Origin: Mixia osmundae IAM 14324
Lineage: Eukaryota; Basidiomycota; Mixiomycetes; Mixiales; Mixiaceae
Direction of reading: 5' to 3'
Length of the DNA: 64,000 nucleotides
Assembly (NCBI RefSeq): GCF_000708205.1
Contig: NW_014575556.1
Span: 492,267 to 556,266, forward strand
The position numbers and the translations under genes are program-made. This document shows positions 10,208-19,511 of the stretch, piece after piece (position 1 is the stretch's first letter; each line of letters starts with the position of its first letter). The notes under the pieces were generated by a model. The model searched no databases. It saw only the letters and a list, made by a program, of their open reading frames with translations, and had not been told where the DNA came from.

Positions 10208-11298
10208 TCAACAGGCACAGGCATCGCGTTTGGGAGCTCCATCTGCTCCTAGCTCGACGCGGCCATCTGCAGCAGAAGTAGTCCGACCGTTTGCGCCTGC
10301 TCCTCGAGCACCGGCTGCAGGCTTGGCGCCTCGACCTGGCAGCAGATCGTCCAGCGGGATCTTCTTGGCTGCGCGAGATATCGTCAGTCATCAGAGCGTT
10401 GCAGGAGCGAAAGAGGCTTACCGATTTCTGTGAAGACCTCGACGACGCCTTCACCCGTCTTCGCGCTCGTTTCGAAGAAGAGCAGACCGGCTTCCTTGGC
10501 GTATGCCTCTGCCTCTTCTCTGGGCACCTGCCTCCGATCTGCTGAGCTCGCCGACGCTGTGGACGTGGGCACGACGTCATCTGTCGCCTCTGCATTCTCG
10601 CCTTCGGTTTCTGTCGCAGCCGCAGCAGGCACTTCTGACTCAGAGGACGAGCCGCTGACGAGATCGATCTTGTTGCCCACTTAGCGCAGTCGTGAGTCAG
10701 CTTCGCGTGTTGCGCGTAGGCCCAAGGCCGTGCTTACCGAATGCAATGACAATGTTGGGAGTAGCTTGTCGCTGGAGCTCTGCTACCCATGACTTTGCCT
10801 TGTCGAGCGAGACCTTTGCATGTCTATCAGCATTGGGCCCGTACTTTGCGATATCGCGCTTACAGCCGAGGTGACATCGTAGACGACGACGGCAGCCGCA
10901 GCATTTCGGTAGTACCTGTCATCATCGAGTCATTGTCAGCTCCATGTCTCTGGGCAGTAAGCCGGCTCATAGCGAGCTGGCCGGGCTGGGAGGGACTGAC
11001 ATGGGCGCCAAGCTGTGAAACCGTTCTTGGCCGGCAGTGTCCCAGACTTCGAACTTGATCACCTTGTCCTCGAGCCTACACTTTTGCGTGAGACTGTTCC
11101 AGCACGTCCACATGAGTTGTGACACAACACGGGGCAGAGTTGAGAGCCTGACAATGCAGCACCAATGGTGGGTTCCTTGTTCTCTTGAAAGTCGTTCTGT
11201 ACGAATCGGAGCACGACTGACGATTTGCCGACTGCAGCAGCTCCTAGTAGGACGAGCTTGACCTGTACCGGTCTCTGCACTGCGCCTGCCTCTGCCAT
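10208..11298 (-). CDS. Rab5/Vps21-type small GTPase with an acidic insert
   Basis: Rab5 GTPases organise early endosomes. Six exons (introns 11094-11152, 10916-11000, 10814-10863, 10680-10737 and 10369-10421) give 261 aa. G1 is [10 protein letters not shown], the switch I/II region has [18 protein letters not shown] and [13 protein letters not shown]4 is NKIDL and G5 is ETSAK. The residues around FHSLAPMYYRNA are Rab5-specific. The protein ends CAC, a geranylgeranylation signal. Between NKIDL and the following helix sits an extra stretch of roughly 35 acidic, Ser/Ala-rich residues absent from animal Rab5. It is in one exon and in frame. Divergent from SWI5 by about 110 bp. Confidence 0.95.
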
Positions 11299-11407
11299 CT
11301 TGTCACGCTCAAACGTTCAAACGGCTGTCCGGCCAACGCGCTCACTTGGCTGCGAGATCCGAATCTCCCACGACTGGACGATTGCCACGCAAGCAGCTCC
11401 CTCGGCC

Positions 11408-11756
11408 ATGGCCACGGTTTGTCTGCACGCTATGCTCAGCGGACCAGAGCTGATGCATCTCAGCAGCCTCGGAGAGGTCCATTGAACAGTGAAGCAACGC
11501 TGGCTGCGCTCAGAGAAGAGGTGGAGGAGCTCGAACGTCAATTGGCCGGCAGAGACGCGGACGAGATTGTGCGAGAGCACACCGAGCTACTGCATGCTTA
11601 TCACGAAGTCAAGGAAGGGGCTCAGACGCTCATCTCGAGAGTGCGCGCCTTCGTGTTGCTCATGATTGTGCTGACGCTGCAGGACAGGTCGCTGAGTCGC
11701 GCCAACAAACAATGGCAGATGTCTACCAAGAGATAGGTCTCGATCTTGATGACTAG
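11408..11756 (+). CDS. SWI5: Swi5 recombination mediator
   Basis: Swi5 (Sae3 in budding yeast) pairs with Sfr1 to stimulate Rad51/Dmc1 filaments in homologous recombination. Three small exons (introns 11417-11463 and 11641-11687, both 47 nt) encode 84 aa, the usual length for this family. The signature is a coiled coil, ALREEVEELERQLAGRDADE, then HTELLHAYHEVKEGAQTLI and the C-terminal MADVYQEIGLDLDD ending at the stop. The chosen start, ATG 11408, gives a three-codon first exon (Met-Ala-Thr) and fits a GGCCATGGCC context. A different start inside the 5' region is possible but would not change the core. Confidence 0.9.
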
Positions 11757-11807
11757 TCCATGGTCTTGCCAGCCGGTCTCCGCGAGGCTGCCGACGGGTC
11801 GCATGGG

Positions 11808-12858
11808 CTACCGTCTCAGGCCATACAGCGCGAATAAGATCGCCAAGAGCGCGCCAAGGATAAAGCGTCTTTGAGAGGTTTGCAGTTCTCGCGAACACTT
11901 GCGACAGGTGCAGTCGAAGGCCCATTGATCCTTCAGCGCCGCCCTTCGCTTGTACAGTCGGTCGTCGCCTCGAACGTACAGATCGTTGACTTCTTCCCCT
12001 GCGTCAATTCGTCTGGAAGCGACGACTTTGATGCGGCTGGGACAGTCTAGTGGCCTGATGTCGACATTAGCATCACATGCATGATTGATGATCGAGTGGA
12101 GCATAAAGAGCGCGCCATCGTGGGTGCCGTTGATCTGAAAACGACCTATGTCTTCGCAAAACTCGTCAAAAGTGTGCCGGCTTTTGTGCGTCGGCATCAA
12201 TTGCAACACTAGCTCATGCATTTGCTCAAGCAGCGGCAATCCGGAAGCGTGTCTGCGCCGTCTGCAAGAACAATTTAGTCCTTGGTGCTGCACTCAGGCA
12301 GGGCGCACCCCATCCTGATGCGTTCGTCGATAGCGAGCGCAGATGTACTCGCAAAGGCGAGCTGTTCCTGTCTCTTGCCGTCTTGCGCCCGAGCGCGTAT
12401 GAGCCACATCCGCAGAACGGCCAAGGCAACAAAGTATCGCTTCGTCAAGCAAGCCTCGAACAGATCTGTGTATGCTTCATTGCGCATGCAGAGTCCGCCC
12501 AATGACTCTGAGCTCATTCTACATTGATCTGAGCAGTATCGAAGCCGACATGGTACGTGCTGGTTTGGTCGGGAGATGCGATGTCGACAGTCTAGCTTAG
12601 GCGCAGGCATTGCGCAATCGTGACAGATCTTCCCGGCTCGCATGTCATTCGCTGATGGACTGCGCTACGGGCTCAGACTGGCGCATCGTGTAGGACTACG
12701 ACTGACACTGAGAGTGGAATTTGGACCCAAGCGCGTTCGGTGAAGAGCACTTCGCCGGGCTCGAACGTTCGTTGCGCAACGATGTGCTTGCCCTTTTGCG
12801 GATCGTATGCAACGGCGAGACCGTCGCATGCGGCCGTCAAGCTGTCTTGCAGATGCAT
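11808..12858 (-). CDS. SET5-like lysine methyltransferase with C-terminal membrane anchor
   Basis: Three exons (introns 12629-12708 and 12262-12308) give 307 aa. The split SET domain starts at GKHIVAQRTFEPGEVLFTER (about 24-43), is interrupted by a Cys-rich MYND-like insert (CHDC, CRLRYCSDQC), and resumes with NHACDANV, RIDAGEEVNDLY and the post-SET cysteines CTCRKC. NHACDANV replaces the usual NHSC.PN motif. Yeast Set5 methylates histone H4 lysines, but substrates of this family vary. After the SET region the protein ends in a hydrophobic stretch, FILGALLAILFALYGL, followed by two Arg. This looks like a tail anchor and is not usual for Set5. The intron boundary at MGRRRH was chosen over a 32-nt alternative. 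Confidence 0.8.
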
Positions 12859-12951
12859 TTGGGGTTAGTGATCATGGGACATGATGAGCATACTACTGCG
12901 CTGCGTTCAATTATTGTTATATATATAGCCCATTTCAGACGACGCTTATAA

Positions 12952-13042
12952 TCTTCTATAGTGTAATGGTTATCACATTCGGTTCTGACGCGGCACGCGC
13001 CCGTAGGTCCGAATAATTCGCGTTCGACTCGCGATAGAAGAT
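12952..13042 (+). tRNA. tRNA-Gln (anticodon CUG) with a 19-nt intron
   Basis: The acceptor stem TCTTCTA (12952-12958) pairs with TAGAAGA (13035-13041). The D arm contains GTGTAATGGTTATCAC. The anticodon stem TTCGG (12978-12982) pairs with CCGAA (13009-13013), the loop begins TTCTGA, giving anticodon CTG, and 19 nt (12989-13007) are inserted one base 3' of the anticodon, the canonical tRNA intron position. The T arm TCGCG-TTCGACT-CGCGA is perfect. The discriminator is T, and runs of T follow from about 13048, as for a Pol III terminator. TATATATA-like sequence lies about 30 bp upstream. Confidence 0.95.
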
Positions 13043-13198
13043 TCTATCTTTTCTTTTGCCAACCTCTCTGTTTCCTGAGCGATTCAGGATGCGGCCCGCA
13101 CTCGCATGATGCTCGAGTGATGACGACTCCTTCCTCCTTCCCAGGCGTCGGTCACTCATCAGCCGTTTGCCGCCTCGGCGTAGGGAAACAGGAATCTT

Positions 13199-13691
13199 AT
13201 GGATAGCGACGACGTCAAACATACCGCCTGCTCGGCAGGAGTCATGGCTGCATCCGCTCACAACGCTGAGTACGGACTGCTGGATTGAACCGCCTGCGCT
13301 CTCAGCGCTGCTCAAAGCGCATGTCTCTCACTCGGCACTGTCATTGATAGGGATATCATCGACTGCTTACGCGCCGCATCACACAACAATGCCTGGCCTC
13401 AAACGATTGATCCTTTCTTGCTATAAGGAGGACTCTGCCTGTATTCCGCTTGCCGCCGGCGTGCCTTGAGACTGCGCGCTTGTACGAATCGCAACGAGAT
13501 ACAAGCGACGCGGCATCGAGGTCCTCACGCCAAGAAGCCACTATAGCGCTTACCTGGTGCCCTATGGCTTCGAGGAATACGACACCGATGATGAGAAAGT
13601 CGATCGAGCTGCATGTGACGCAATCGCAGCGGCAGAGCGGGCGGCCGCCGAAGAAGAGGCGGCAATGCAGGAGCTCCTAGCCATCGTGTAG
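13199..13691 (+). CDS. Unresolved small gene (exon structure unclear)
   Basis: Two convincing coding stretches lie here, but I could not join them cleanly. From ATG 13199 (MDSDDVKHTACSAGVMAAS) a short intron, about 13270-13305, would connect to a stretch ending NNAWPQTIDPF near 13420, where the frame closes. From about 13473 another frame runs to TAG 13689-13691 and reads RRGIEVLTPRSHYSAYLVPY, then an acidic and finally Ala/Glu-rich helix. The two parts probably belong to one spliced gene of about 130 residues, since the C-terminal half has no start of its own. I do not recognise the family. Seen: the open frames. Inferred: that they are one gene. Confidence 0.35.
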
Positions 13692-14010
13692 CTCGACTCC
13701 TTTCGCTTCTAGGCCGCCGGGTATATTGCGACGGTGCACAAGGCTGCCGAGACTTCAGAAGGACACAAACAGCCCACGCAACTCGCTACGGAATATGTAT
13801 CGGAGGAGGACACAGCACTGGGGTCTATATGACTTCTCTGTCAGCGATTACTGGGACAGCCTGATCAGTCGATAGATTGCTCAATGAGGGTTCCTGCTGG
13901 CTGCTTAGAAAAGAGGCATGCAATCCATAGATAAGTGGTCTGCGACTTGCGCTGCCTGTATGCTGCACAGCATGAGGAAAGGCCGCGATTTCGTTGAGCC
14001 CCGACGTAAT

Positions 14011-14024
14011 ACGTGTACACGTGT
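14011..14024. promoter_or_regulatory. Palindrome containing an E-box (CACGTG) upstream of NSRP1
   Basis: ACGTGTACACGT (14011-14022) is a perfect 12-bp palindrome and overlaps a CACGTG E-box at 14018-14023, about 75 bp before the NSRP1 start codon. CACGTG is bound by bHLH factors in fungi. The rest of 13692-14095 shows no coding potential on the plus strand. Confidence 0.3.
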
Positions 14025-14095
14025 CAGCGCTGTCAGCCTGCGAGTCGCAATTGAATGAGAAGGACGCGCCAGAGACTGGCCTCATACAACCTGAG

Positions 14096-15451
14096 ATGGC
14101 CTCGGCTGGCATCTCGCTGTCCTTTGGCAAGCTCAAGAAGCCAGGCAGCGATGTCAAGAGCAAGCCACGAGCCAAGACTGCGCTGTTTGAGGCAGACGCG
14201 GACGAAGCGGCCAAGCCAAATGATGTCGTTGCTCTCACCGAGCTGGACGATTCCTCCCTCACGACTGCAAGGACCGACTCCACAGCGTCTAGGAAGAAGG
14301 GCGCAGCAGCTGAAACGCCAGGTCTGCCTACCATATTGTCCCGCGTGCAACGGCAGAGACAGCAAGAAGCTCAGGAATTGGACGAATCCGTGTTTGACTA
14401 TGATGGCGTGTATGACTCTATGAAGATGGGCGAAAAGGCAGCTGCAGAAGCCAAGAAAGCAGAGAATGCATTGCGCAAGGTGAAAGCTACTTCTCGATCC
14501 TGAGTTGCGCAGGACTGACACGCATGGCAGCCTAAATACATTGGCGGATTGCTCGAGAGCGCACAGCAGCGAAAGCTAGACCGAGTACGGGCAGAGGACA
14601 AGATGATCCAGCGCGAACGAGAGCAGGAAGGGGAAGAGTTTGGCGATAAGGAAGCTTTCGTTACGCCGGCTTATCAAGCTCAGCAAGCCGAATTACGTCA
14701 GGCTGAAGAGGAGGAGCGAAAGAAGAACGAGGCAGGGCCGAAGAAAGGCGGATTATCGAGCTTCTATGCCTCTTACCTCGCTCAATCAGATCAATCGAAT
14801 CAAGCCGCTCTGCAAGCGACAGCAACGGCGAAAGAGGGAGGACGAGATTTCACCATTGGACCTGCTCCGATGCCCGATATGGCCCGAGCAGAGCCAAAAT
14901 CGGATGCTCAGCTCGCACAAGAAGCACAGCAGAAGCTCGGCACGCGGGTGATGCTCAACGAGAGCGGCGAGATCGTCGACAAGCGTGAGCTGCTCAAAGG
15001 TGGTCTCAACGCGGAAGAAGACGAAGATGCTGTACAGATGGCTTACCCTTCGAGTCTGCCCGCTGCTCTTTCCGGCACACGCAAGGGCGGGTTTGCGATA
15101 CCCATTGCTGCTCGCATGGCGGAGAAAGCCTTGGAAGAAGCAGCGAGAGCAAGAGCTGCTTTGCTGGATCAGGAAGCACCCGCTGCGGACGTGTGGCAAC
15201 CTGCAGGGGCGACGATGACGCCCGAACAGCGACGGCGCGAACAACGCTTGCGACAGTCAAAGGAGATCGAGAAACAGATGCTCGCGTTCAACGAGCAGAA
15301 ACGCAAACGAGAGGAAGAAGAGCGATCACACAAGATTGCCAAACTCGCTCGTAGGAATGACGAGACAAAGGTGGAAGAACTTCGACGGAAAGCTCTCGAA
15401 AGGAGACAGGCAAAGGCTGCTGCTGATGCGGCTGCTGCTCCGACTACATAG
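14096..15451 (+). CDS. NSRP1: Nuclear speckle splicing regulatory protein 1 homologue (DUF2040)
   Basis: NSRP1 (CCDC55) is a nuclear speckle protein that affects splice-site choice. Two exons (intron 14480-14530) give 434 aa. The conserved core spans the splice junction: VFDYDGVYDSMK, then PKYIGGLLESAQQRKLDRVR, QREREQEGEEFGDKEAFVT and YQAQQAELRQAEEEERKK. This KYI..LL..A..RK...........QRERE..GDEF.DKE.FVT..Y pattern defines DUF2040. The remainder is a low-complexity, Ala/Glu/Arg-rich helical tail with EEEERSHKIAKLARRNDETK. ATG 14096 starts MASAGISLSFGKLKKPG, typical of the family. In-frame codons extend further upstream but are not conserved. It faces PRCC tail to tail, 50 bp apart. Confidence 0.9.
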
Positions 15452-15501
15452 ATATGGCAGCGTCTCCTCGGTACAACAACAACATCATCAGAACGCAAGC
15501 C

Positions 15502-16666
15502 TCAGAAGCCATAGCGAGACCCGGAAGACCGCTTGGTCGCTTTAGCTTGGGCGATCCGTTCCTCGAGCGCTTCCCGATTGTCGACTGCTTCTGCCAGCAA
15601 TGCAGTAAGCTGACCTCGCTCTCGGGCACGATGCATCCCTCGTTTCTGCCGAAACGCATTAGCACGAATGGCAAACGCGAGGGAGGAACGGGACAGACAG
15701 GCTGAGCTTGTTGCTCCTCTTTCGGCTTTTCCTCTTTGTGAGGATTGAGTAGCTTCTTGCGAGCTTTCTCCAGTCGGGCTTGTATCAATGCATCGTCCGC
15801 CTTGACCTCGCTCACATCTTCATCTGTCGTGTCGAATTCCTTAGGTGTAGCGCTTGAGGATTGATCGGCTTCGACCCAGCCATTCATGCGTGACCACTCT
15901 AGCCAAGCCTCTGGCTCTTTCGCGGCCCATGTCTTTCCGTCCTTCTTCAGGTAAAAGCCGGGGTAGGGATCTGTTGCCGAAGGCGGCGGCAGAGTGGCAT
16001 AGTAGTTCGGAACTGGCTTATCCTCCAGAACAGGCGCTGCTTTTATTGCGGTCGCGCGTGTCGCTTCGACTGACTCTGTGGTCGTCCGCACAGCTTCTGC
16101 CGCGCCTGCACTACAGCATCAGCCTGTGTGTACCGGCCATCGTGCTAGGGCGGACCTAGCGAGAAGAAGTCTACGACGGGCGCGGCTGGCTTTGGCGGCG
16201 GTAGCTTGGATTTGACTTTATGAGGCACAAACGAAGTTGTTGTTGTTGCCGCCGCCGCCGCAGGCTCAGGTTGAGCAATCTCGTCCAGCGCAGCGACACC
16301 AGACTCATCGCCTTCGGGTGCATCGATCAATGAGCCCACGGGACGTGCAGTGGAAGCACTCGGAGTCGCTACAGACTGAGTCGTACTCGCTTTAGGCGCG
16401 GGCAGCATGCTCGCCAGGCCCGACTTGCCGCTCAGACGACCAAAGTCCAGCTTGGCTCGCTTGGGCGCAGGCTCTTCTTTGGCTGGACTGGATGGGTCTG
16501 GCAGATCAAGCATGATCTTGACAGGACCTTTCCTCTTGGATTTGGGGAGCGGCATGTCTTGCTTTGGCGCTGTGCTACTTGCGGCGGGCGCATTGACTGG
16601 CGGTGGTGCAGGCTGCTCATGATCCGAGTCGTCCGAGTCTGAGCCATAGCTGACGAGGCCGGCCAT
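15502..16666 (-). CDS. PRCC family protein (MAD2L2-interacting, splicing-associated)
   Basis: Three exons (introns 16106-16155 and 15646-15698) give 353 aa. The N-terminus MAGLVSYGSDSDDSD is the standard start of fungal PRCC proteins (LV.Y.SDSD). A long Pro/Ala/Ser-rich low-complexity region follows, then YYATLPPPSATDPYPGFYLK and an acidic part. The last exon ends in SSGSRYGF, matching the conserved C-terminal KYGF of human PRCC, preceded by a helical RARERGQLTALLAEAVDNRE. Human PRCC associates with splicing factors and MAD2B. The fungal role is unstudied. Nuclear location is expected from the basic KSKRKGPVK patch. Confidence 0.8.
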
Positions 16667-16814
16667 TGTCGACTGGATCTGGCCGAGGAGACTGCTGGCG
16701 TCACGTCAAACGCGCATCATCGACATTGCGCAGCTCGCAGCTCGCAGTCGATTGGCCACCGCAGCAAGGCTGAGGATGCACTCGAACTCTTCCTGAGCCC
16801 GTCTGTAGAGCACA

Positions 16815-18257
16815 ATGTCGGCCGCATTGCTCAGCAAACTCAAGTGGACGCCCGTGGGACTGTTCGGTATAGCAGTGATCCACTACCTCGCCTCCATCCA
16901 TCCTGCGTATGATGCAACGACACAGCTAGCCAGCAAGCTCAAACCGGCTTCATGGTCCCCTTCGAGCACGGCAGGGCTCGAGCTAGACGCTTGGAGCTCG
17001 AGGGTCAAGGGCAGCAGACCGGCAGCCAATACCACCGTGCGGGCAAATGCTGCCTTTGTCATGCTCACGCGCAACGGCGACTTGTGGGACATGCTGAGGA
17101 GCATACGATCCATGGAAGATCGATTCAACAGCCGCTACAACTATCCCTATGTGTTTTTGAACGAAGTGCCCTTTGATGATCAGTTTATAAAGTCAGCCTT
17201 GTGCTGCCTATCGTCGTACGCGGCCGGCTGAAACTGGACTTCCGACCGACAGACACACGACAGCGCTGTGCTCAGGCAAGACATACTATGGTCTCGTCTC
17301 GAACGACGATTGGAAAGTGCCAGACTCTATCGACAGGGACCGCGCCGCCCAAGTGCGATATCAAAGTACGCCCTAGTCCCTTTGGCTTCTAGCTCGCGCT
17401 CACAAAAGTGCAGTGCAACAGGACGGTGTCATCTATGGTGGCAGCGAGTCCTATCGGCAGATGTGTCGATTCGAGTCTGGCTACTTCTTCAGGCAACCCT
17501 TGCTTGATCAGTTTGACTACTACTGGCGCATCGACCCGAATGTCAAATTCTTCTGCGATCTCGATTACGATCCGTTCATGTTCATGCAGCAGCACAACAA
17601 GACTTATGGCTTCACAATCAGTTTATACGAATACAAAGAGACGATCAAAACACTTTGGGATACCACCAAAGGTGTGTGTCGTTCGCTGTCCAGTCCGCCC
17701 ATGCTGATGGTCAGACAGACTTTATGAAAGCACATCCCGAGCATATCGCAAGGAACAACATGATCGACTGGTTACAGAAGGATGACGGAACATACAACCT
17801 CTGTCACTTTTGGTCGAATTTCGAGATTGGCAAGCTCGACTTTTTCAGGTCGCAGGCCTATCTGGACTATTTCAACTACCTCGACCAGGCCGGAGGGTTC
17901 TACTACGAGCGATGGGGTAAGTCTCTACCTCTCTCGATGATGTCGTCAGGATTGATTGGAGAGAGCAGGCGATGCGCCAGTTCATTCGATCGCGGTATCG
18001 CTTATGCAAGAGAAGAACCAGCTGCATTTCTTCAGCGATATCGGCTACAGGCACGAACCCTTTCAGCACTGTCCCAACGGGCGAGAGACTGACCCAGCAA
18101 GATGCGATTGTACGTTGCAAAGCTTCACATGAGGTCGAAGCTGATTTGCAAGCTAGGCAACCCAAACTCGAGCGATAATTTCGAATGGCATGGCTACAGC
18201 TGTACGGCACTCTATCACAAGCTACAAGGCACGGGCAAGACCATTGATAACCACTGA
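16815..18257 (+). CDS. Alpha-1,2-mannosyltransferase, KTR/KRE2 family (GT15)
   Basis: These Golgi type II enzymes transfer mannose from GDP-mannose to N- and O-glycans. Six exons (introns 17192-17252, 17366-17413, 17672-17718, 17917-17968 and 18110-18156) give 395 aa. A short cytosolic end and a signal anchor (GLFGIAVIHYLASI, about 15-28) precede the catalytic domain: AAFVMLTRNGDLWDMLRSIR, YVFLNEVPF, SGKTYYGLVSNDDW, DGVIYGGSESYRQMCRFESG, YYWRIDPNVKFFCDLDYDPF, KTYGFTISLYEY, YNLCHFWSNFEIGKLDFFRS and the C-terminal CDCNPNSSDNFEWHGYSC. The Glu in CHFWSNFEIG is the proposed catalytic residue of the family. All phases close. Confidence 0.95.
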
Positions 18258-18390
18258 CACACACACTCTATGCACGCTTGTACTATCTCACCGCCGCGAT
18301 CTCACGTCGCGCTTGCGGTTTCTCCGCCGCCGCCCTGTTTGCCCATCGCCAAACCATCGCGAGCAATTGACTACCAGTGCTTTTCCCAAC

Positions 18391-18812
18391 ATGCTCAGCT
18401 ACGTGCAGCTCGCCGCCGTCTGTGTCGTCATTGCTACCCCATCTGGCCGCGTCAACTGTCAGACTAGCCAAGGAGGATCAGGCCTCGTACCTCCTGTTTG
18501 TCACCAGCAAGACAGATCATCGATCGATCTGACTGATTCTGCAGCGCGATGATGGTCGTGCATGCGAACTCTGCATGACCCAGGCTCAATGCCTTTCCGT
18601 GAGTGCAAGCCTCGGCAAACGATTCACATGTTGAGAGGTTGGCTAAGCGCTGCCATCGGAATGCCATGGAATTCGAATGCGAGCGCAAGTCGGCACGTCA
18701 GCGGTGTTCGGCGATGCGAAGATACACAATGGCAACTGTCGCAAGGGCTGCAGTGCATCTGTTCCACGTTCAAGCCCGTCAGATGCAGTTCGAGACACTG
18801 CTTTTGCGCTGA
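18391..18812 (+). CDS. Small secreted cysteine protein, copy 1
   Basis: Three exons (introns 18487-18544 and 18599-18647) give 104 aa. It starts MLSYVQLAAVCVVIATPSG, a probable signal peptide, then NCQ and, in exon 2, DDGRACELCMTQAQCLS, and in exon 3 RCHRNAMEFECERKSARQRC. Exons 1 and 2 align with copy 2 (DDGR.CEL..T.AQC). The third exon continues about 40 residues beyond the end of copy 2 without cysteines, so the true C-terminus may be shorter if a further intron exists. No family is recognised. Size, secretion signal and cysteine pattern resemble candidate effectors of plant-associated fungi, an inference only. Confidence 0.55.
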
Positions 18813-18857
18813 TCAACAAACATCGCAAGCAATTGACGGACATCGATACTGTCAAAC

Positions 18858-19164
18858 ATGCTCAGCTACTCACGTATCGCCGCTATCTGCAATGTCTTCG
18901 CCGCTCTGTCGGGCCATACCAACTGCCAAGCTCGTCACGAGACGCCAAGCATCGTTCACAATGTTTGCCTTTGACATTGCAGATCAGCGTCAAGACTGAT
19001 CAGCGAAGCAGCCCGATGATGGCCGCCCGTGTGAATTGTTCGTGACTCGGGCTCAATGTCCCACTGTACGTGCGTCTCTTGGCTGACGCTTTACAGACTA
19101 AGACTAAAGTTTGGCACAGCGTTGCCACTGGAATCCGGTGGAATCTCAATGCGTGCTCGAGTAG
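18858..19164 (+). CDS. Small secreted cysteine protein, copy 2
   Basis: Three exons (introns 18954-19011 and 19066-19119) give 64 aa. The first exon begins MLSYSRIAAICNVFAALSG and has exactly 32 codons, exon 2 exactly 18, as in copy 1. Exon 2 reads PDDGRPCELFVTRAQCPT and exon 3 RCHWNPVESQCVLE then stop. Six cysteines are visible after and at the end of the signal region. Conservation of exon length, phase and the DDGR.CEL/AQC/RCH.N..E..C pattern against a diverged paralogue argues that the model is real. Function unknown. Confidence 0.6.
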
Positions 19165-19385
19165 CTATGCCGACGCTGCTCAGCTCAGCGATGCATCGAT
19201 ACACAGGCGCAGCTCTCGCAAGTCCTGCAATGCATCTTTGCCACGGCCAAGCAGGACAAGCGGGTTCGAGACACTTTTCGCTCGTTTCAACCCCTTTCGA
19301 GCATCCCTTCCTCCAGTTGTTGCCACTCGCCTCAGACTACAAGCTTGACGTCAGCATCAGATCAGGATCGGAGCGGAACGCAGTC

Positions 19386-19511
19386 ATGGTCACCTTGATT
19401 TGTGTCCTCCTCTCGATCGCTGTGCTGTCGTTCATGTCCTTTGTCGCCCGTGCAGAGGGCCGCCTCCTAAGAGTTCACACCGACGCACAAGCAGGATCTA
19501 GCTATCGATAG
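19386..19511 (+). CDS. Possible third secreted peptide (exon 1 only?)
   Basis: A 41-codon frame starts MVTLICVLLSIAVLSFMSFV, a strong signal-peptide-like segment, and soon ends. It lies directly after the duplicated pair. Splice-like signals follow (donor-like GTTCAC near 19472, AG near 19540), and a downstream frame holds CEVPDRSLQCTETKRDR (about 19596-19650), which faintly recalls exon 3 of copy 1. A third, strongly diverged family member is possible, but I could not build a complete model. Confidence 0.25.
   Translation: MVTLICVLLSIAVLSFMSFVARAEGRLLRVHTDAQAGSSYR

Larger units (their letters stand above)
18347..19300 (+). repeat. Tandem duplication carrying two small secreted-protein genes
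   Basis: Two diverged direct copies lie head to tail, about 18347-18813 and 18814-19300. They share the 5' flank (CGC.AGCAATTGAC ... AACATGCTCAGC), exon layout, intron positions and 3' sequence (e.g. GTTCGAGACACT in both). Identity by eye is moderate, with scattered substitutions and indels, so the duplication is not recent. Confidence 0.75.

Noticed and set aside
13825-14334. 170-codon minus-strand frame opposite NSRP1
   Set aside because: Low-complexity Ser/Ala shadow of the NSRP1 N-terminus, with no family resemblance.
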